Notes: a model not told the origin generated them from the letters alone. Shown: positions 1-12,239, counted from the first letter of the stretch. The stretch is DNA of 64,000 bases from Dromiciops gliroides (GCF_019393635.1 NC_057864.1:88674382-88738381), one strand, 5' to 3'. Numbers and translations are program-made.

Positions 1-539
1 TAAGTTCCACTTTATATTTATGGAATGAAAAAAGAGAGTGGGGAGGATGGAACTTTGCTTTAGTGGAATTATATAATAATGCTGATGATAATTGTATGTG
101 TCATATGTTCAGTTTCTTCCACTAAAGCCCTCTTCTTGAAGGCTGTGTGAGTGAAACACAAGCTTTTGAGTGATTGTACCATTCTGGAAAGACTTTGAGT
201 ATAAGCTGCATGATGAACTTTGCTGGCTGAGTACCAACCTAACTAAATTCAAAGAGGGTTATTACTTCGTTTGCCACGGGATGATGTATTTTTGGGCCAC
301 AGGAACTCTAAATGACCTTTTACTAAGTTGTAGAGAAGTTGTAATCCGTAGAGAATAGAGTACTCATGCTGATAAAATCATGTATTCTTGAAGTATTTAA
401 ATATATTTAATTGCCTTTTCTAAAATAGAAGCATGATATCTGAAAGTTTTCCCTTTAATTAGCAAGTCAAGCAGTCATTCCTGGATATGCCCTAAGAAAA
501 TGCTTTATTGATTTAAAAAAATATGCTAAATGTTAAGGA
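1..539. other. RO60 intron, no recognisable feature
   Basis: AT-rich sequence upstream of the first RO60 exon in the window. I compared short open frames here with the RO60 region just before residue 363 and found no match, so this is taken as intron. No repeat family was recognised. Confidence 0.6.
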
Positions 540-890
540 AAGATTTTTACAGAATCTACGATTTGGAAGGAACCTCAGAGGTCATATAATTCAATATATA
601 CCTGAATAGAAATTGCCTCCACAATATCTGCCCAAAATGGGTCTACCAGCTCTCACTTAAAGAAAGGTAATAGGGGCAGCTAGGTAGTACAGTGGATAGA
701 GCACCAGCCCTGGATTCAGGAGGACCTGAGTTCAAATCTTACCTCAGACACTTAACATTTACTAGCTGTGTGACCCTGGGCAATTCACTTAACCCCAATT
801 GCCTCACCAAAAAAAAAAAAAAAAAGTAATAACAAGAAACCTCCCAAGACACATTATTCCACTTTTGGACAACTCCAACTTGTTTTTATT
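540..890 (-). repeat. Old L3/CR1-like LINE fragment, split by a SINE
   Basis: The flanks at 540-660 and 835-890 read like neighbouring parts of one old antisense L3/CR1 3' region (phrases such as 'gaaggaacctcagaggtcat' and 'ccacttttggacaactcc'). A younger SINE separates them. The family call is from memory. Confidence 0.4.
673..825 (+). mobile_element. CORE-SINE (WSINE1-like), full length
   Basis: First copy of the dominant SINE of this window. It starts 'ggggcagctaggtag', has a Pol III B-box-like 'gagttcaaatc', a CORE section ending 'agctgtgtgaccctgggcaa', and an A-rich tail. A short direct repeat close to 'aagtaat' flanks it. The tRNA-like head plus this core is the layout of therian CORE-SINEs; the specific family name is an inference. 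Confidence 0.85.
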
Positions 891-937
891 TATTTTTTTA
901 TTGTTTCTTTTGTTAAACATTTCCCTTTTACATTTTT

Positions 938-1084
938 GTTTTGTTTTTAGTGAGGCAGTTGGGGTTAAGTGACTTGCCCAGGGTCACACAGCTAGTAAGT
1001 GTTAAGTGTCTGAGGCCGGATTTGAACTCAGGTACTCCTGACTCCAGGGCCGGTGCTCTATCCACTGCGCCACTTAGCTGCCCC
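938..1084 (-). mobile_element. CORE-SINE inserted in the L1 3' UTR
   Basis: Antisense copy flanked by a perfect 15-base target-site duplication 'cccttttacattttt' at 923-937 and 1085-1099. This shows that it landed in the L1 after the L1 was fixed. Confidence 0.9.
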
Positions 1085-1142
1085 CCCTTTTACATTTTTT
1101 AATTAAAAACTTTTTAAACATTAATTTTAAAAATTTTTGAGT

Positions 1143-1281
1143 AATGGGGAAGCTAGGTGGTACAGTGGATAGTGTGCTGGCCCTGGAGTCTAGAGGACCT
1201 GAGTTCAGATTTGGCCTCAGTCACTTACTAGCTGTGTGACCCTGGGCAAGTCACTTAACCCTGATTGCCTAAAAAATACAT
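1143..1281 (+). mobile_element. CORE-SINE, second insertion in the L1 3' UTR
   Basis: Sense copy, starting after 'aaatttttgagt' (1131-1142) and followed by 'aaagttttgagt' (1282-1293), an imperfect duplication. It lies 58 bases from the antisense copy at 938-1084. Confidence 0.85.
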
Positions 1282-4196
1282 AAAGTTTTGAGTTCCCTCC
1301 CCCACTGCTTGAGAAGACAAGCAGTATATTAGTTAAACATGTGAAGTCATGTAAACATTTCCATATTAACTATGTTGTAAAAGAAAACACACAAAAACAA
1401 GAAAAAATAAAGTAAAAGGGGGCTTTAGTCTGTATTCAGAGTTCATCAGTTCTCTCTTATCATGGATCTTTTGGAATTGTCTAGGATCACTGTCTTAATC
1501 AGAGTGGTTAAGTCTTTCACAGTTGATCATTGTTACATAATTGCTGTTACTCCGTACGGTGTTCTTCTCATTCAGCACTTTGTATTAGTTCATATAAGAC
1601 TTTGTAGGTTTTTCTGAAACCATTCTGCTTGTCATTTCTTATAGCACCATAGGTTCTATCACAGTCATATAGCATAACTTGTTCAGCCATTCCCCAATTT
1701 ATGGGCATTCTCTCTATTTCTAGTTCTTTATTACCATTAAAAGATCTGCTATAAATATTTTTGTACAAATAAGTTTTTGATCATTTTAGGATATATTCCT
1801 CATAATAGTATTACTGGGCCAAAGTGTATACACAGTTTTATATCCCTTTGGGCATAGTTCCAGATGGTTCTCCAGAATGGTTAGACCACAGACAGTACAT
1901 CATTGTTCCAATTTTTCCATATCTGCTGCAGCATTTCTAATTTTCCTTTTCTGGTATGTTAGCCAATATAATATGTATGAGGTGGTATCTCAGAGTTGTT
2001 TTAATTTGCATTTCTTTAATCAGTAGTGATTTAGAGTTTTTCTCATGTGACTATTCATAACTTTGATTTCTTCTGAAAACTGCCTGTGCATCTCATCTTT
2101 GAACATTTATAAGCTGAGGAATGGCTATTTTAATAAATATGACTCAGGTCCCTATATGTTTAAGAAATGAGTCCTTTATCAGAGAACCTTTCTGTAATAA
2201 TTCTCTCCTAGTTTCTTGCTTTCCTTCTCATTGGTTTTGTTTGTGAAAAAACTTTTTAAATTTTATGTAATCAAAATTGTCCATTTTACTTTCTGCAATC
2301 ATCTCTATCTCTTGTTGGGTCATAAACTCTTCCATTTATCCATAGATCTGACAGGTAATTTTTTCCATGCTCCCCTAATTTGCTGATGATATCACGCTTT
2401 ATGTCTAAATTGTGTATCTATTTTGACCTTATTTTTGGTATAAGTTGTGAGATGTTTTTCTGTGCTCAGTTTCTGCTAAACAGCTTTCCTCTTTTTACAG
2501 CAATTTTTGTCAAATGGTGAGTTCTTAAGATCTTGGATCTTGGGGTTTATCAAACAGTAAGTTACTATGGTCATTTGCTACTGTGTATTACATATCTATT
2601 CTTTTTCACTGATCCACCACTTTATTTCTTAGCCAGTAAGAGATTGTTTGTAAAAGTTTGAAATGTGCTACTGCTAGGCCATGTTCCTTCACTTTTTTTC
2701 TGTTGATTCCCTTGATATTCTTGACCTTTTGCTCTTCCAGATGAATTTTGTTTTTATTTTTCTGGCTCTATAAAATAATTCTTTGGTAGTTTAATTGGTA
2801 TGGCACTGAACAACAAAATTAACTTAGGTAGAATCGTCATTTTTATTATATTGGCCTCAGTCTCTTCATGTGCAACAAATATTTCTCAAGTTGTTTAGAG
2901 ATGTATTTATTTGTGTGAGAAGCGTTATGTAATTGTGTTCATATGGTCCCTGGGTTTTTGTCCTGGCAGGTAGATTCCCAATATTTTGTTTTGTCTGCTG
3001 TTATTCTAAAGGGAGTTTCTTTTTCTATCTCTTCTTACTGGATTTTATTGGTAATATATGGAAATGCTGATGATTTTTGTGGGTTTATTTCATATTCTGC
3101 AACTTTGCTAAAGTTGTTAATTGTTTCAACTAGTTTTTTAGTTGATTCTCTTGGGCTCTCTAAATATACCATCATATTATTTGCAAAGAGTGATATTTTG
3201 TTTGCTTCTTGACTACTTTTATTCCTTTTAATTTTTTTCTTGTCTTAGTGTTATTGTTAGTATGTCTAATGCCATATTGGATAATAGTTGTTCTAGTGGA
3301 CATCCTTGCATCTGATCTTGCTGAGAAGGCTCTAATTTATCTCTGTGACAGATAATGCTTACTCTTGGTTTTACCAATTGAAGAAAGGCTCCATTTATTC
3401 TTCTGCTTTCTAATGGATATATTTTATAGGAATGGATATTATACTTTGTCAAAAGCTGTTATTCCATCTATTGATAGAATCATATTTTTTTGTTATTTTT
3501 ATGGCCAGTTATGATGATAGTTTTCTTAATATTGAACAAGTTCTGCATTCCTTTTCTAAATCCCACTTGATCATAGTATATGATTTTTGTGCCATATTAT
3601 TGTAATCTCCTTGCCAATATTTTATTTTAAATTTTTTGCATTGATCCTCATTAGGGACATTGGTCTATAGTTTTCTTTATTTGTTTTTGCTCTCCCTAGT
3701 GTAGGTATAAAAACCATTTTTGTGTTATAAAAGGAATTAGGACTCCTTTACTTATTATTTTTTCAAATAGTTTATACAGTATTTGAATTAATTATTCCTT
3801 AAATATTTGGTAAAATTCACTTTAAATCCATTTGGTTCTGGGGATTTTTTCATAGGGAGCTCATTTATAGCTTGTTCCATTTCTTTTTTTAAAAGATTGG
3901 GTTATTTAAGTATTCTATATCCTTATTTGTTAACCCGAGCATTTTATATTTTTGTAAATATTTATCTATTTCACTTAGATTTTCAGTCTTACTGGCTTAT
4001 CATTGGGCAAAGTAGCTCCTAATAATTACTTTAATTTCCTCTTCATTGGAGGTGCCATTCACTCTTTTCATGACAGCTAATTTCTTTAAGAAGTTTTTCC
4101 TTAAATCAGGCCAAAATTTATTTCTTTGTAACTTCTCCCTGTTTTTCCTATTTGTTTTTTTTTTCTGAGATCAAGCAGAACAAATCTAATCCCATC

Positions 4197-4740
4197 ATTC
4201 ATTCATTCAAAAATCATTTATTAAATATTTGCTATGTTCCGGGTACTTTGTTGGTGATTTAAAGCTAAAAACAATCATTGTCCTCAGATGGCTTGCATTT
4301 TATTATATGAAAACAACCTGAATACAGATAAGTAAAATAGAAAATACAAGGTTTTGAGTTGTTAGGCATTAGAATCTAGTAAATCAATTTAAGCTGGGCC
4401 AAGAAGGAAATTGGAAATTATATGATGCAGAAATGAGAAGACATTTATATTACAGGCAGGGATGATAGTTACCTGTGCAAAGTTACAGATTTTAGAGATT
4501 GAATTTTGTATTTGAGCAAGAGCAAATAGACCAATTTGACTAGAATGTAAAGAGTGCAAGGAGATCAATATGCAATATGCCTTAAAAGATAGAATGGAGC
4601 CATATATTATAGGGCTTTAAATTTCAGAAGTTAGTATTTTATCTTCAAGTTAAGAAGGAACCATTGGAATTTCTTGAGCATAGAGTGACAATGGTCAGAT
4701 CAATATATGCTTTAGTAATATCCTTTGGCAGCTGTGCATT
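4197..4740 (-). mobile_element. LINE-2 3' fragment, antisense
   Basis: Begins with the complement of the L2 3' end ('catttattaaatatttgcta') and continues through typical antisense L2 text ending 'cctttggcagctgtgcat'. It stops about 30 bases before the RO60 exon at 4770. Confidence 0.65.
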
Positions 4741-4769
4741 TTAATATCTAATTTTTTAACCTCTTTTAG

Positions 4770-4907
<138 letters not shown>

Positions 4908-5008
4908 TAACATTTTGTTCTGTTATATGTATTATCTACCCAGGTTGTAAAAATTATTTTCAAATATGATTTGATGTGATGATTAAATTAGACTTTCATT
5001 TACTTTTT

Positions 5009-5150
5009 TGTTTTTAGTGAGGCAATTGCGGTTAAGTGACTTGCCTAGGGTCACACAGCTAGTAAGTGTTAAGTGTCTGAGGCCCAATCTGAATTCAGGT
5101 CCTCCTGACTCCAGGGCCAGTGCTCTATCCACTGTGCCACCAAGCTGCCC
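5009..5150 (-). mobile_element. CORE-SINE in an RO60 intron
   Basis: Antisense copy with a perfect 16-base duplication 'ctttcatttacttttt' at 4993-5008 and 5151-5166. It sits about 120 bases downstream of the exon ending at 4886. Confidence 0.9.
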
Positions 5151-5613
5151 CTTTCATTTACTTTTTGATGAATATTGTTAGATACTTTTCATTGGATTTT
5201 GTTAAGCAAAGTCTTTGTTACATTGACAGAATACAAATAGTAAATAGATTATACTTTTTAAACAGTGAGGAATTAAATGTTAATAATAGTTTTGAAGAAT
5301 TAGATACTCATAAAAACTACTTAATAGACATAGTCTTGGAAAAAATAGGAAGCTAGGACTCAGGTGACCTGGGTTCTATCACTGATTCTGTCACTATCTA
5401 AATATTAGATGATTTCAATTAGGTAAGTCATTTAACTTCTTTAATTTTCAGTACCCGTATCTATAAATGGAGGAAATTCTATCTTCCTTTTCCGCCATTT
5501 AGGGATGTTGTTAGGATCATATGAAATAATAAATATAAAAACACTTTCAAATGTATTAAATTATATATGTCTGAGTTATATATTGGGATAATACTGTAAT
5601 TGGATTTTTTCAG

Positions 5614-5727
5614 GTTGTTGCAAGAACAGAAAAAGATTCCCATATAATTGCATTTTCGCATGAAATGGTACCATGCCCAGTGACTGTGGATATGACTTTA
5701 TGTCAAGTATTGAAGGTTATGGATGAG
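5614..5727 (+). CDS. RO60: RO60 coding exon (residues about 402-439)
   Basis: 114 bases, phase 0, acceptor 'ttttttcag' and donor 'gtaggt'. It encodes [20 protein letters not shown] followed by [18 protein letters not shown], aligning without gaps to the human vWA segment [20 protein letters not shown]. Differences are conservative, in strands and helices of the vWA fold. Confidence 0.96.
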
Positions 5728-5814
5728 GTAGGTAACAATTTCAATGAATAACATTTTTGTTGAAGGAAAATATAATTTGCTTCATTATTAAATCTAGTCC
5801 AAGAACAAAAAGGT

Positions 5815-6110
5815 TTTCAGCTGATAAATAGATCTTAGATCTGTGGGTTTACCAAACACTAGGTTACTATGGTCATTTACTACTATGTATTACATACCTA
5901 TTCTTTTTTACCAATCCACCACTTTATTTCTTAGCCAGTAAGAGAGTGTAAAAGTTTGAAATCTGCTACTTCTAGGCCACCTTCTTTCACTTTTTTTTAT
6001 TGATTCCCTTGATATTCTTGACCTTTTGTTCTTCCAGATGAATTTTGTTATTATTTTTTCTGGATCTATAAAATAATTCTTTGGGAATTTAATTGATATG
6101 GTACTTTGGA
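5815..6110 (-). mobile_element. Second antisense L1 fragment
   Basis: About 290 bases closely matching 2530-2810 of the larger antisense L1, sharing 'ggttactatggtcattt' and 'tgattcccttgatattcttg'. It carries the same ORF2 segment in the same orientation, as an independent short fragment in the next RO60 intron. Confidence 0.8.
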
Positions 6111-6862
6111 TGGAGGAGTTTCAGTTGCATAATGATGTCAGCAGACTCTAAAGAATTAATAAGAGAGTGAGAGGAAAAGGAAGTGGAGGTTGTCAGTTGT
6201 AGAGGGCCCTTTCAAGGACACAAAATTGAGGAAAGCTATGGGACAGTAGCTACTAGAGATGGACAGATCAAATGAAGATTTTTTAGGGATGGGGAAGGCA
6301 TGGGTATTTGCAGGTAGTAGAGAAGCAGCCTATAGGCAGGAAGAGATTGAAGATAAAGGAAAGTGAGAATGAAAGAAGGGGAAATCTGCTGCATAAGATA
6401 GGATGGAATTGAATATGAAGGAATTTTATGCTAAAAAAAAAGAACAGAGTGCTGTCCTAACCATTTCATCTCTTGTCTATTTCTTATGTCACCTTTTTGG
6501 TTTACCTTCCTCAAACCAAACAAAAGAGAGGCTATACAAACAAGCTTTTTAAAAGCTAGTATTCACAGTTTTAGTACAGACTTGTACAGAAAATGGGAGG
6601 ACTGTTTTTTTCTTAGTTTTGCCATGAAGACAGTTTTGTTATAGTATATTGATACAGGTCTTGGAAAGGGCTCATGATTCATGTATCAAGTACAATGACA
6701 GATAGACTAAACTATTATCTTTTTATATATCATCTTTGGGCAAATAAGATTATCTTGAAAAACATTTCAGTTTAGGCATTTAATATATGTGTAAATCAGT
6801 AAGTGAAATGATTCTAACATGCTAAGGTGCTGTCTTATATTTAAATTTTCATGTTTTTTTAG

Positions 6863-7009
6863 ATTCCAATGGGTTGTACCGATTGTTCTCTCCCAATGAT
6901 ATGGGCTCAGAAGACAAACACAGCTGCTGATGTCTTCATTGTGTTCACTGATAATGAGACCTATTTTGGAAGTGTCCATCCAGCTGTGGCTCTGAGGATT
7001 ACCGGGATG
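6863..7009 (+). CDS. RO60: RO60 coding exon (residues about 440-488)
   Basis: 147 bases, phase 0, acceptor 'tttttttag' and donor 'gtaaat'. It encodes [20 protein letters not shown] and on through [10 protein letters not shown], the vWA region with the other MIDAS positions (T of CTDCS and D of FTDNE). The length equals the human exon, but the last four codons read ITGM where human has EYRK. The DNA explains this: the bases 'tac cgg' are still present but shifted by one frame, so a one-base loss and a one-base gain nearby cancel out. The exon stays in frame with the next one. This could be real divergence or an assembly error. Confidence 0.93.
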
Positions 7010-7329
7010 GTAAATTGGATTTTGGTATTTTGTCTTTGAATATACTGTGTTAGTATATTCAAAGAAAAATGTATGACAATGTGGTTTGCTCAGTTGTGTA
7101 GGAAAGAGCAGTGGTATTCTAGTAATGTTAGTTATGTCCTTAGAACTAGGCAAGTATAAGAGAAATTATTGGAGTCCTTTTCAAAATAATCATTAATAAG
7201 CCTTAGAACAAGTATTTCCAAGGATAGGGAGAAAAGATTTTATATGCAACTCAGCTGGGCTTATTTTAATCATTTTAAGATGCTTGATAATTCAAGTAGG
7301 AAAACAGTAAGGTATAAATTTCACTGCTA

Positions 7330-7563
7330 GGGGGGTACAGTGTTTAGACCTAGAATCAGGAAGACCTGAATTCATATCCAGTCTCTCATATTAGCTTTGT
7401 GATCTTGGGCAGGTCACTTGACTGCTGTCAGTCCAAGTTTCCTCAACTATAAAATGGGTATCATAATAACACCTGCCTCGCAGGATTGTTGATAGGATCA
7501 GATAAGATATTTGTAAAGCACTTAATAGAGTGTCTGGCACATAGTAGGCACTTAATAAATGCT
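7330..7563 (+). mobile_element. MIR SINE, nearly full length
   Basis: Degenerate tRNA-like head, core 'gatcttgggcaggtcacttg', then the L2-like tail 'ctggcacatagtaggcactt' and 'aataaatgctt'. It is an ancient therian insertion in the last RO60 intron. Confidence 0.8.
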
Positions 7564-7689
7564 TTTTCCCTGTCTCCTTCATTATTTAAATGATAATTTA
7601 AATGTTTTATAAATAACTGATTTATTTGATAAAGAAAATCCTTTTGCAATCTAAAAAATCTGTAGAGAAATTTTTACTCATATTCTTTT

Positions 7690-7837
7690 TTTTTTTTTTC
7701 GGTGGGGCAGTGGGAGTTAAGTGACTTGCCCAGGGTCACACAGCTAGTAAGTGTGAAGTGTCTAAGGCTGGATTTGAACTCAGGTCCTCCTGAATCCAGG
7801 GCTGGTGCTTTATCCACTGCACCACCTAGCTGCCCCC
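7690..7837 (-). mobile_element. CORE-SINE, first of two at one target site
   Basis: Antisense full-length copy flanked by 'ctcatattctttt' at 7677-7689 and 7838-7850. A second SINE piece follows immediately, ending in a third copy of the same 13 bases. Confidence 0.9.
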
Positions 7838-7850
7838 CTCATATTCTTTT

Positions 7851-7904
7851 TTTTTTTTTTTGGTGAGGCAGTTGGGGTTAAGTGACTTGCCCAGGGTCAC
7901 ACAC
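7851..7904 (-). mobile_element. 5'-truncated CORE-SINE sharing the same target duplication
   Basis: Only the 3' third of the SINE is present (T-rich tail, then 'ggtgaggcagttggggttaa' to 'ggtcacacac'). It is bounded by 'ctcatattctttt' at 7838-7850 and 7905-7917. Confidence 0.85.
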
Positions 7905-7919
7905 CTCATATTCTTTTAA

Positions 7920-8005
7920 TGCTAATGCTAGAAGGAACTTTATAGCTCATCTAATTGAAATCCCTCAACTTACAGATGAGGAAAATAAAATAAAGCCCAA
8001 AGAAT
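7920..8005 (-). repeat. MIR-like fragment
   Basis: 'gaaggaactttatagctcat' followed by 'cttacagatgaggaaaataa' matches the antisense end of a MIR-related element. It is short and diverged. Confidence 0.5.
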
Positions 8006-8120
8006 TTAGTTAAATGCTGCCTTTGGATAAAGCATCAAGGCATTAAAATTAAGTCTATTTCTTATACTTAGTTCTTTCTTTTAAACTTAAGCTAAAACCT
8101 TAATAGAATTGTCTTTTTTC

Positions 8121-8273
8121 TTTTTTTAAATTTTTTTGCGGGGCAATGGGGGTTAAGTGACTTGCCCAGGGTCACACAGCTAGTAAGTGTCAAGTGTCTG
8201 AGGTCAGATTTGAACTCTGGTACTCCTGAATCCAGGGCTGGTGCTTTATCCACTGCACCACCTAGCCGCCTCT
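8121..8273 (-). mobile_element. CORE-SINE in the last RO60 intron
   Basis: Antisense copy between 'gaattgtcttttttc' (8106-8120) and 'gaattttcttttttc' (8274-8288), a 15-base duplication with one mismatch. It lies about 350 bases before the terminal exon. Confidence 0.88.
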
Positions 8274-8566
8274 GAATTTTCTTTTTTCTAAACAAAGCAA
8301 GGTTAATGTGGTAAACATAAAAAACTTATGGTGATATTATAAGAGGTATTTCCCTTACATAATCATTACATAATCCCATTACATAATCAGAATTCTAGAG
8401 CTTTGGCATGATAAATATTTTCAAAAATAACTCAGTGATTTATCATAGGTTGATAGATTTAGAACTGGAAGGGACCTTAGAGGCTCATTAGATGTATGAC
8501 AGAGGAGTTTTAAAGTAGCTAAAATTTCATATGCTGTGTAGTATATTAACTAAATCCATATTTTAA

Positions 8567-8776
<210 letters not shown>

Positions 8777-10100
8777 TCTTCTGGTACCAGCACTTTACTT
8801 CATGTCCATTGCTGGCAGTGGATTTTGCTACAAAGCTCTAATTACCAGCTAAACTAAAATCAACTGAAAAATGGCAAACATATCAAAAAGTTACCTTTTT
8901 TCAAAAGGAAAGTAAGAAGCCTAAAATTACTTTCCTATCTTCTATATGTAATTTAAACTGCTAATAAATTAAACTCAACCAATATTTTATAAAGTACCTA
9001 CTACTAAACTCACTGTAGAAACCTTACCTCCAGCTTCTTAGAAGAAAAAATTTGCATTCTGACGCATTCACTGAAGAATTTTTTTGCTTTAGAACATCAT
9101 TAATACTATTTATTAGATGAGAGCCAAAAATTAAAGTGGTCCCTGACATCATAGACTGTGTTCCAGCTTAAACAATTTGCTTAAGCTGTGTTGAAAATTT
9201 TCTGTGTTCTCATTTGAAAAGGATGACTTTGATGACACTTCCATTGTTTGAATTCCAAATACTAAATATACTCTCTGGGTGCACTAGACCATGTAACTGT
9301 GATGGAATATAAAAGTGATCTGTAAAGTTTTCTACTTGGGGTAAGGGGGATAAGGAGCAGGGGATCACATCAAGAAATTTGAGAAAGTGATCAGTGCTAC
9401 ATCTTACCCCCAAAATAATCTGTGTGATCTTTTAAGATCACATTTTTAGTAGGTTTCTTACATATTGAAAATCAACTTTAATAATTTTTAACTAGTACTC
9501 ATAGAATACAAGGTAGGTAATCAGAAACAGCAAATTCTTTGATCAGCAGCTTTCTATAAGCTTTGTTTTCTAGATGAAAAACACTTAATAAGTTATTCTA
9601 GGTTACGAGAATGTTGACATAAGTTCACTACTTTTAAAATAATTTAGTTGATTTGACAATTCCAGTAATCATCCAAATTCAACTATATTTAAATTTAAAA
9701 TTAACCCTCAGAAATGACCATTTTCCTACTTTAAAAGAAGATATTTTAAAATAATAATGTTCTTAATGTAAACTTTAGCTAATTGTGTTTTAAATGAGTT
9801 TCTGTTATGTACAGTGTAAAACAGCCAGTAACCTCCTATTGCCAGTTATTTTCTCTGGTAACACAAATTTAGTAAATTGTTTTCTGATCATAGAAAATAT
9901 TTGACAAAAGATAGGTCTGTTGGTAATGTTTAAATACATTTTGCAAAGGACTTTGTGGCCAATAATTGTTTATGAATTAAAGCAATAGGTTCACTGACAT
10001 CTTCAGGGAAATTTTTTTTTAAATTGTGTATAGTTATGAATTTTTTTTATTTAGTACACCAAAGTGTACTAAAGAACAAATAAAATCTTGATAGGAAATT
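8777..10100 (+). other. RO60: RO60 3' UTR (extent uncertain)
   Basis: AT-rich, repeat-free sequence after the stop. Candidate poly(A) signals AATAAA occur at 8963-8968 and 10079-10084. I cannot tell which is used; human RO60 has several 3' ends, so the UTR could run further into the repeat-poor stretch that follows. Confidence 0.5.
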
Positions 10101-12002
10101 TTCTTTAATCTTAAAGTAACTACTGAAGTTTTCAACTTTACTCTTCATAATTTTCACTATTATTCCACAGTAGTATCAATATTAAAACTTTTTTCACTTA
10201 TTATTTTTTTAAACTTAGGTGTTCAAGAAGTAAAACTAACAAATACAGATCTTAACTTTCCACTTGCTTAGCCATGAGATTTGTATGTGTTTGATGGGGT
10301 CAAACAGTATTATTGTAGTTTATATACGTGTTTTTTCTACTTTTTAGGAAGTTTTTTCAGAACAGTAATTTTAGAGCTGTGATAAAGCTATCATTGCAAC
10401 CATGACTTAAGATAGCCTGGTAGCAGTTTCAAAATTGCTTCCTGCATGGGTCATACTATACTTTCTTCCAAACTTTAAGGATCTTTTATTCCATTGGTGT
10501 AAATACCTTCTCCACCAAAATAGATCACAATTTGTCAATTACTAGGCAGTGTTTGAGAGCTACCATGGCTAAAAAATTCATCATCCTTCCTGGAGCCAAC
10601 CTGGTAATGAACCTCTCCTCATTTAGCTAAGATAGTCCTTGGACAGCAGTATCCCAAGGCAACTCTTCAAAAGACCTTCCAGCTTGGTAGAATCTACCAG
10701 ACTTTGTACTTCCTAGATTGTGAGAATATAGGCCATATTTTTAATAAATCAAGTTGAAAATGCATTGCTACTTCCTATATTTTAGACATCTATAACCTAA
10801 CTAAGATATATTTCCAAAGCATTTGATTGTTTTTAGCCTTCTGTCACATTTTAAGTGATTACATGTTGGATATGTTTTATACGTATAACTGTCATACCAT
10901 CCAGATGGAATTTAAAGAACATCTAATAGCTGTAATTAGTTAATAAAATTAATTTTTGAGTACAACTTTCTAAGTTAAAAATTTAGAAATACAGGATGAT
11001 TACTCATTGTAGAAATGTTAATGACAAAGTATAAAAAAAGACTTACTACAAGTGTAAAAATGTATCTTTTTAGTATCTATAAAGTCAACAATCTTTTACG
11101 AATATCTTCAGGAATTAATATTTAAATCATTCAAAGAAATAATTTGTGACCTTGGGAAATGTAAGTCCAAAAGATTATGAGGATTATGATATAGATGATG
11201 CATTATTTCATTCTTTTTTTTAAAAGAATCAGAGACATTATAGAAAACTTATTGAAGCTGGTTTTAAGGCTTTGGCAGTTTTTTCCTGCCTAATGACATA
11301 GTAAAGTTATTTCTTGATGTTAGAAACAATATCTATGACTTTGTTTAGCATTTTAGGAGAGGGAAAAATTAGAGGAAGGTTATGTAAGTTTGTGGCCAAT
11401 GTTAAAGGACCATGTTACTCCTACAATTTCCTCACAATTCACGTTGGCACAATTTGGGAGTTGAATGTTTATGGGAATAACAAGGTCCTCTTAACTTACC
11501 TCACTGTAATAAATATACTAAGGCACAAATTATACTCTGTGAATCATTTTTAGCTTTACTTCAATTATAAGGAAAAAAAAGTTGCTTTTACAATCTTAAA
11601 TTCTACATATTGCTATTATATCTTAATATTCCATGAAGTGCAAACATAATCTCAAAATTGAGGCTGGAAAAGTGGTCTCGGAAAGGTAAGGATAGGAACT
11701 TGATAGCCATCTAAAATTATTTGAAAAACTATAATGTGGAAAAGAGAATGTGAGATTTGTTTTGCTTGGTCTCAGAGGGCAAACCTAGAACAAAAAGGAA
11801 TGTTGTAAAAGGACAAGTTTTTAGGCTTGATTAAAGGAAAAGTTCCTGACACCCTTCCCAGGAGTGAAATGTTCTACCTCAGGAGGTAGTAGGTAGTAGT
11901 ATTCTACCCCAATAAGTCTTCAAGCCCAGGCTGGATCATTACTTGTTAGGTATGTGATAGATTGTAATCTTGTTCAGTTAGGAATTCTAGTACACAGTCA
12001 TA
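10101..12002. other. Repeat-poor AT-rich stretch after RO60
   Basis: No coding exon, SINE or recognisable LINE was seen. It may be extended 3' UTR or intergenic DNA. Confidence 0.5.
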
Positions 12003-12150
12003 CGATAAAATTTAGTGCTAGAAGGGAGCAGAGAGTTCATATAGTCCAACCCTTCCTCCCCACTCCCCCAAAATTTACAGATGTAGAAATAAGTGCAGAG
12101 TGGGTAAGTGACTTGCCCTCTTGCATCACTGAGACTGTTTTATTATTTAA
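12003..12150 (-). repeat. MIR-related fragment
   Basis: 'tagtgctagaagggagcaga' then 'tacagatgtagaaataagtg' and 'gtaagtgacttgccc', the antisense layout of an old MIR-family element. Confidence 0.6.
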
Positions 12151-12239
12151 TCCACAGAATAAAAATGTTTTTTGCTAGCTCACCCTACAGGCTAAGTAGT
12201 GGACAGGTCATGGCATTTTATAAGAAATACTTAGGTATG

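Larger units (their letters stand above)
871..4085 (-). mobile_element. LINE-1, 5'-truncated, antisense, with two SINEs inside
   Basis: The + strand reads as the complement of a marsupial L1: 3' UTR at about 871-1450, then the ORF2 C-terminal and RT-side region to about 4085. Phrases such as 'tttgcatttctttaatcagt' and 'aactttgctaaagttgttaa' are typical of antisense L1 ORF2. All frames are broken, so it is inactive. It lies in the RO60 intron upstream of the exon at 4770. The 5' boundary is approximate. Confidence 0.8.

Noticed and set aside
170-358. 62-codon frame near the left edge as a possible RO60 exon
   Set aside because: Its sequence does not match any part of RO60 that I know, and no conserved splice-bounded block is visible.
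8092-8295. Recurrent short frames with peptides like 'GAVDKAPALDSGGPEFK' or 'LGLSDLPRVTQ' at many places (8092, 15732, 17413, 31037, 35035, 48061, 63397 and others)
   Set aside because: They are translations of the CORE-SINE in one or the other orientation, repeated because the SINE is repeated. None has gene-like context.
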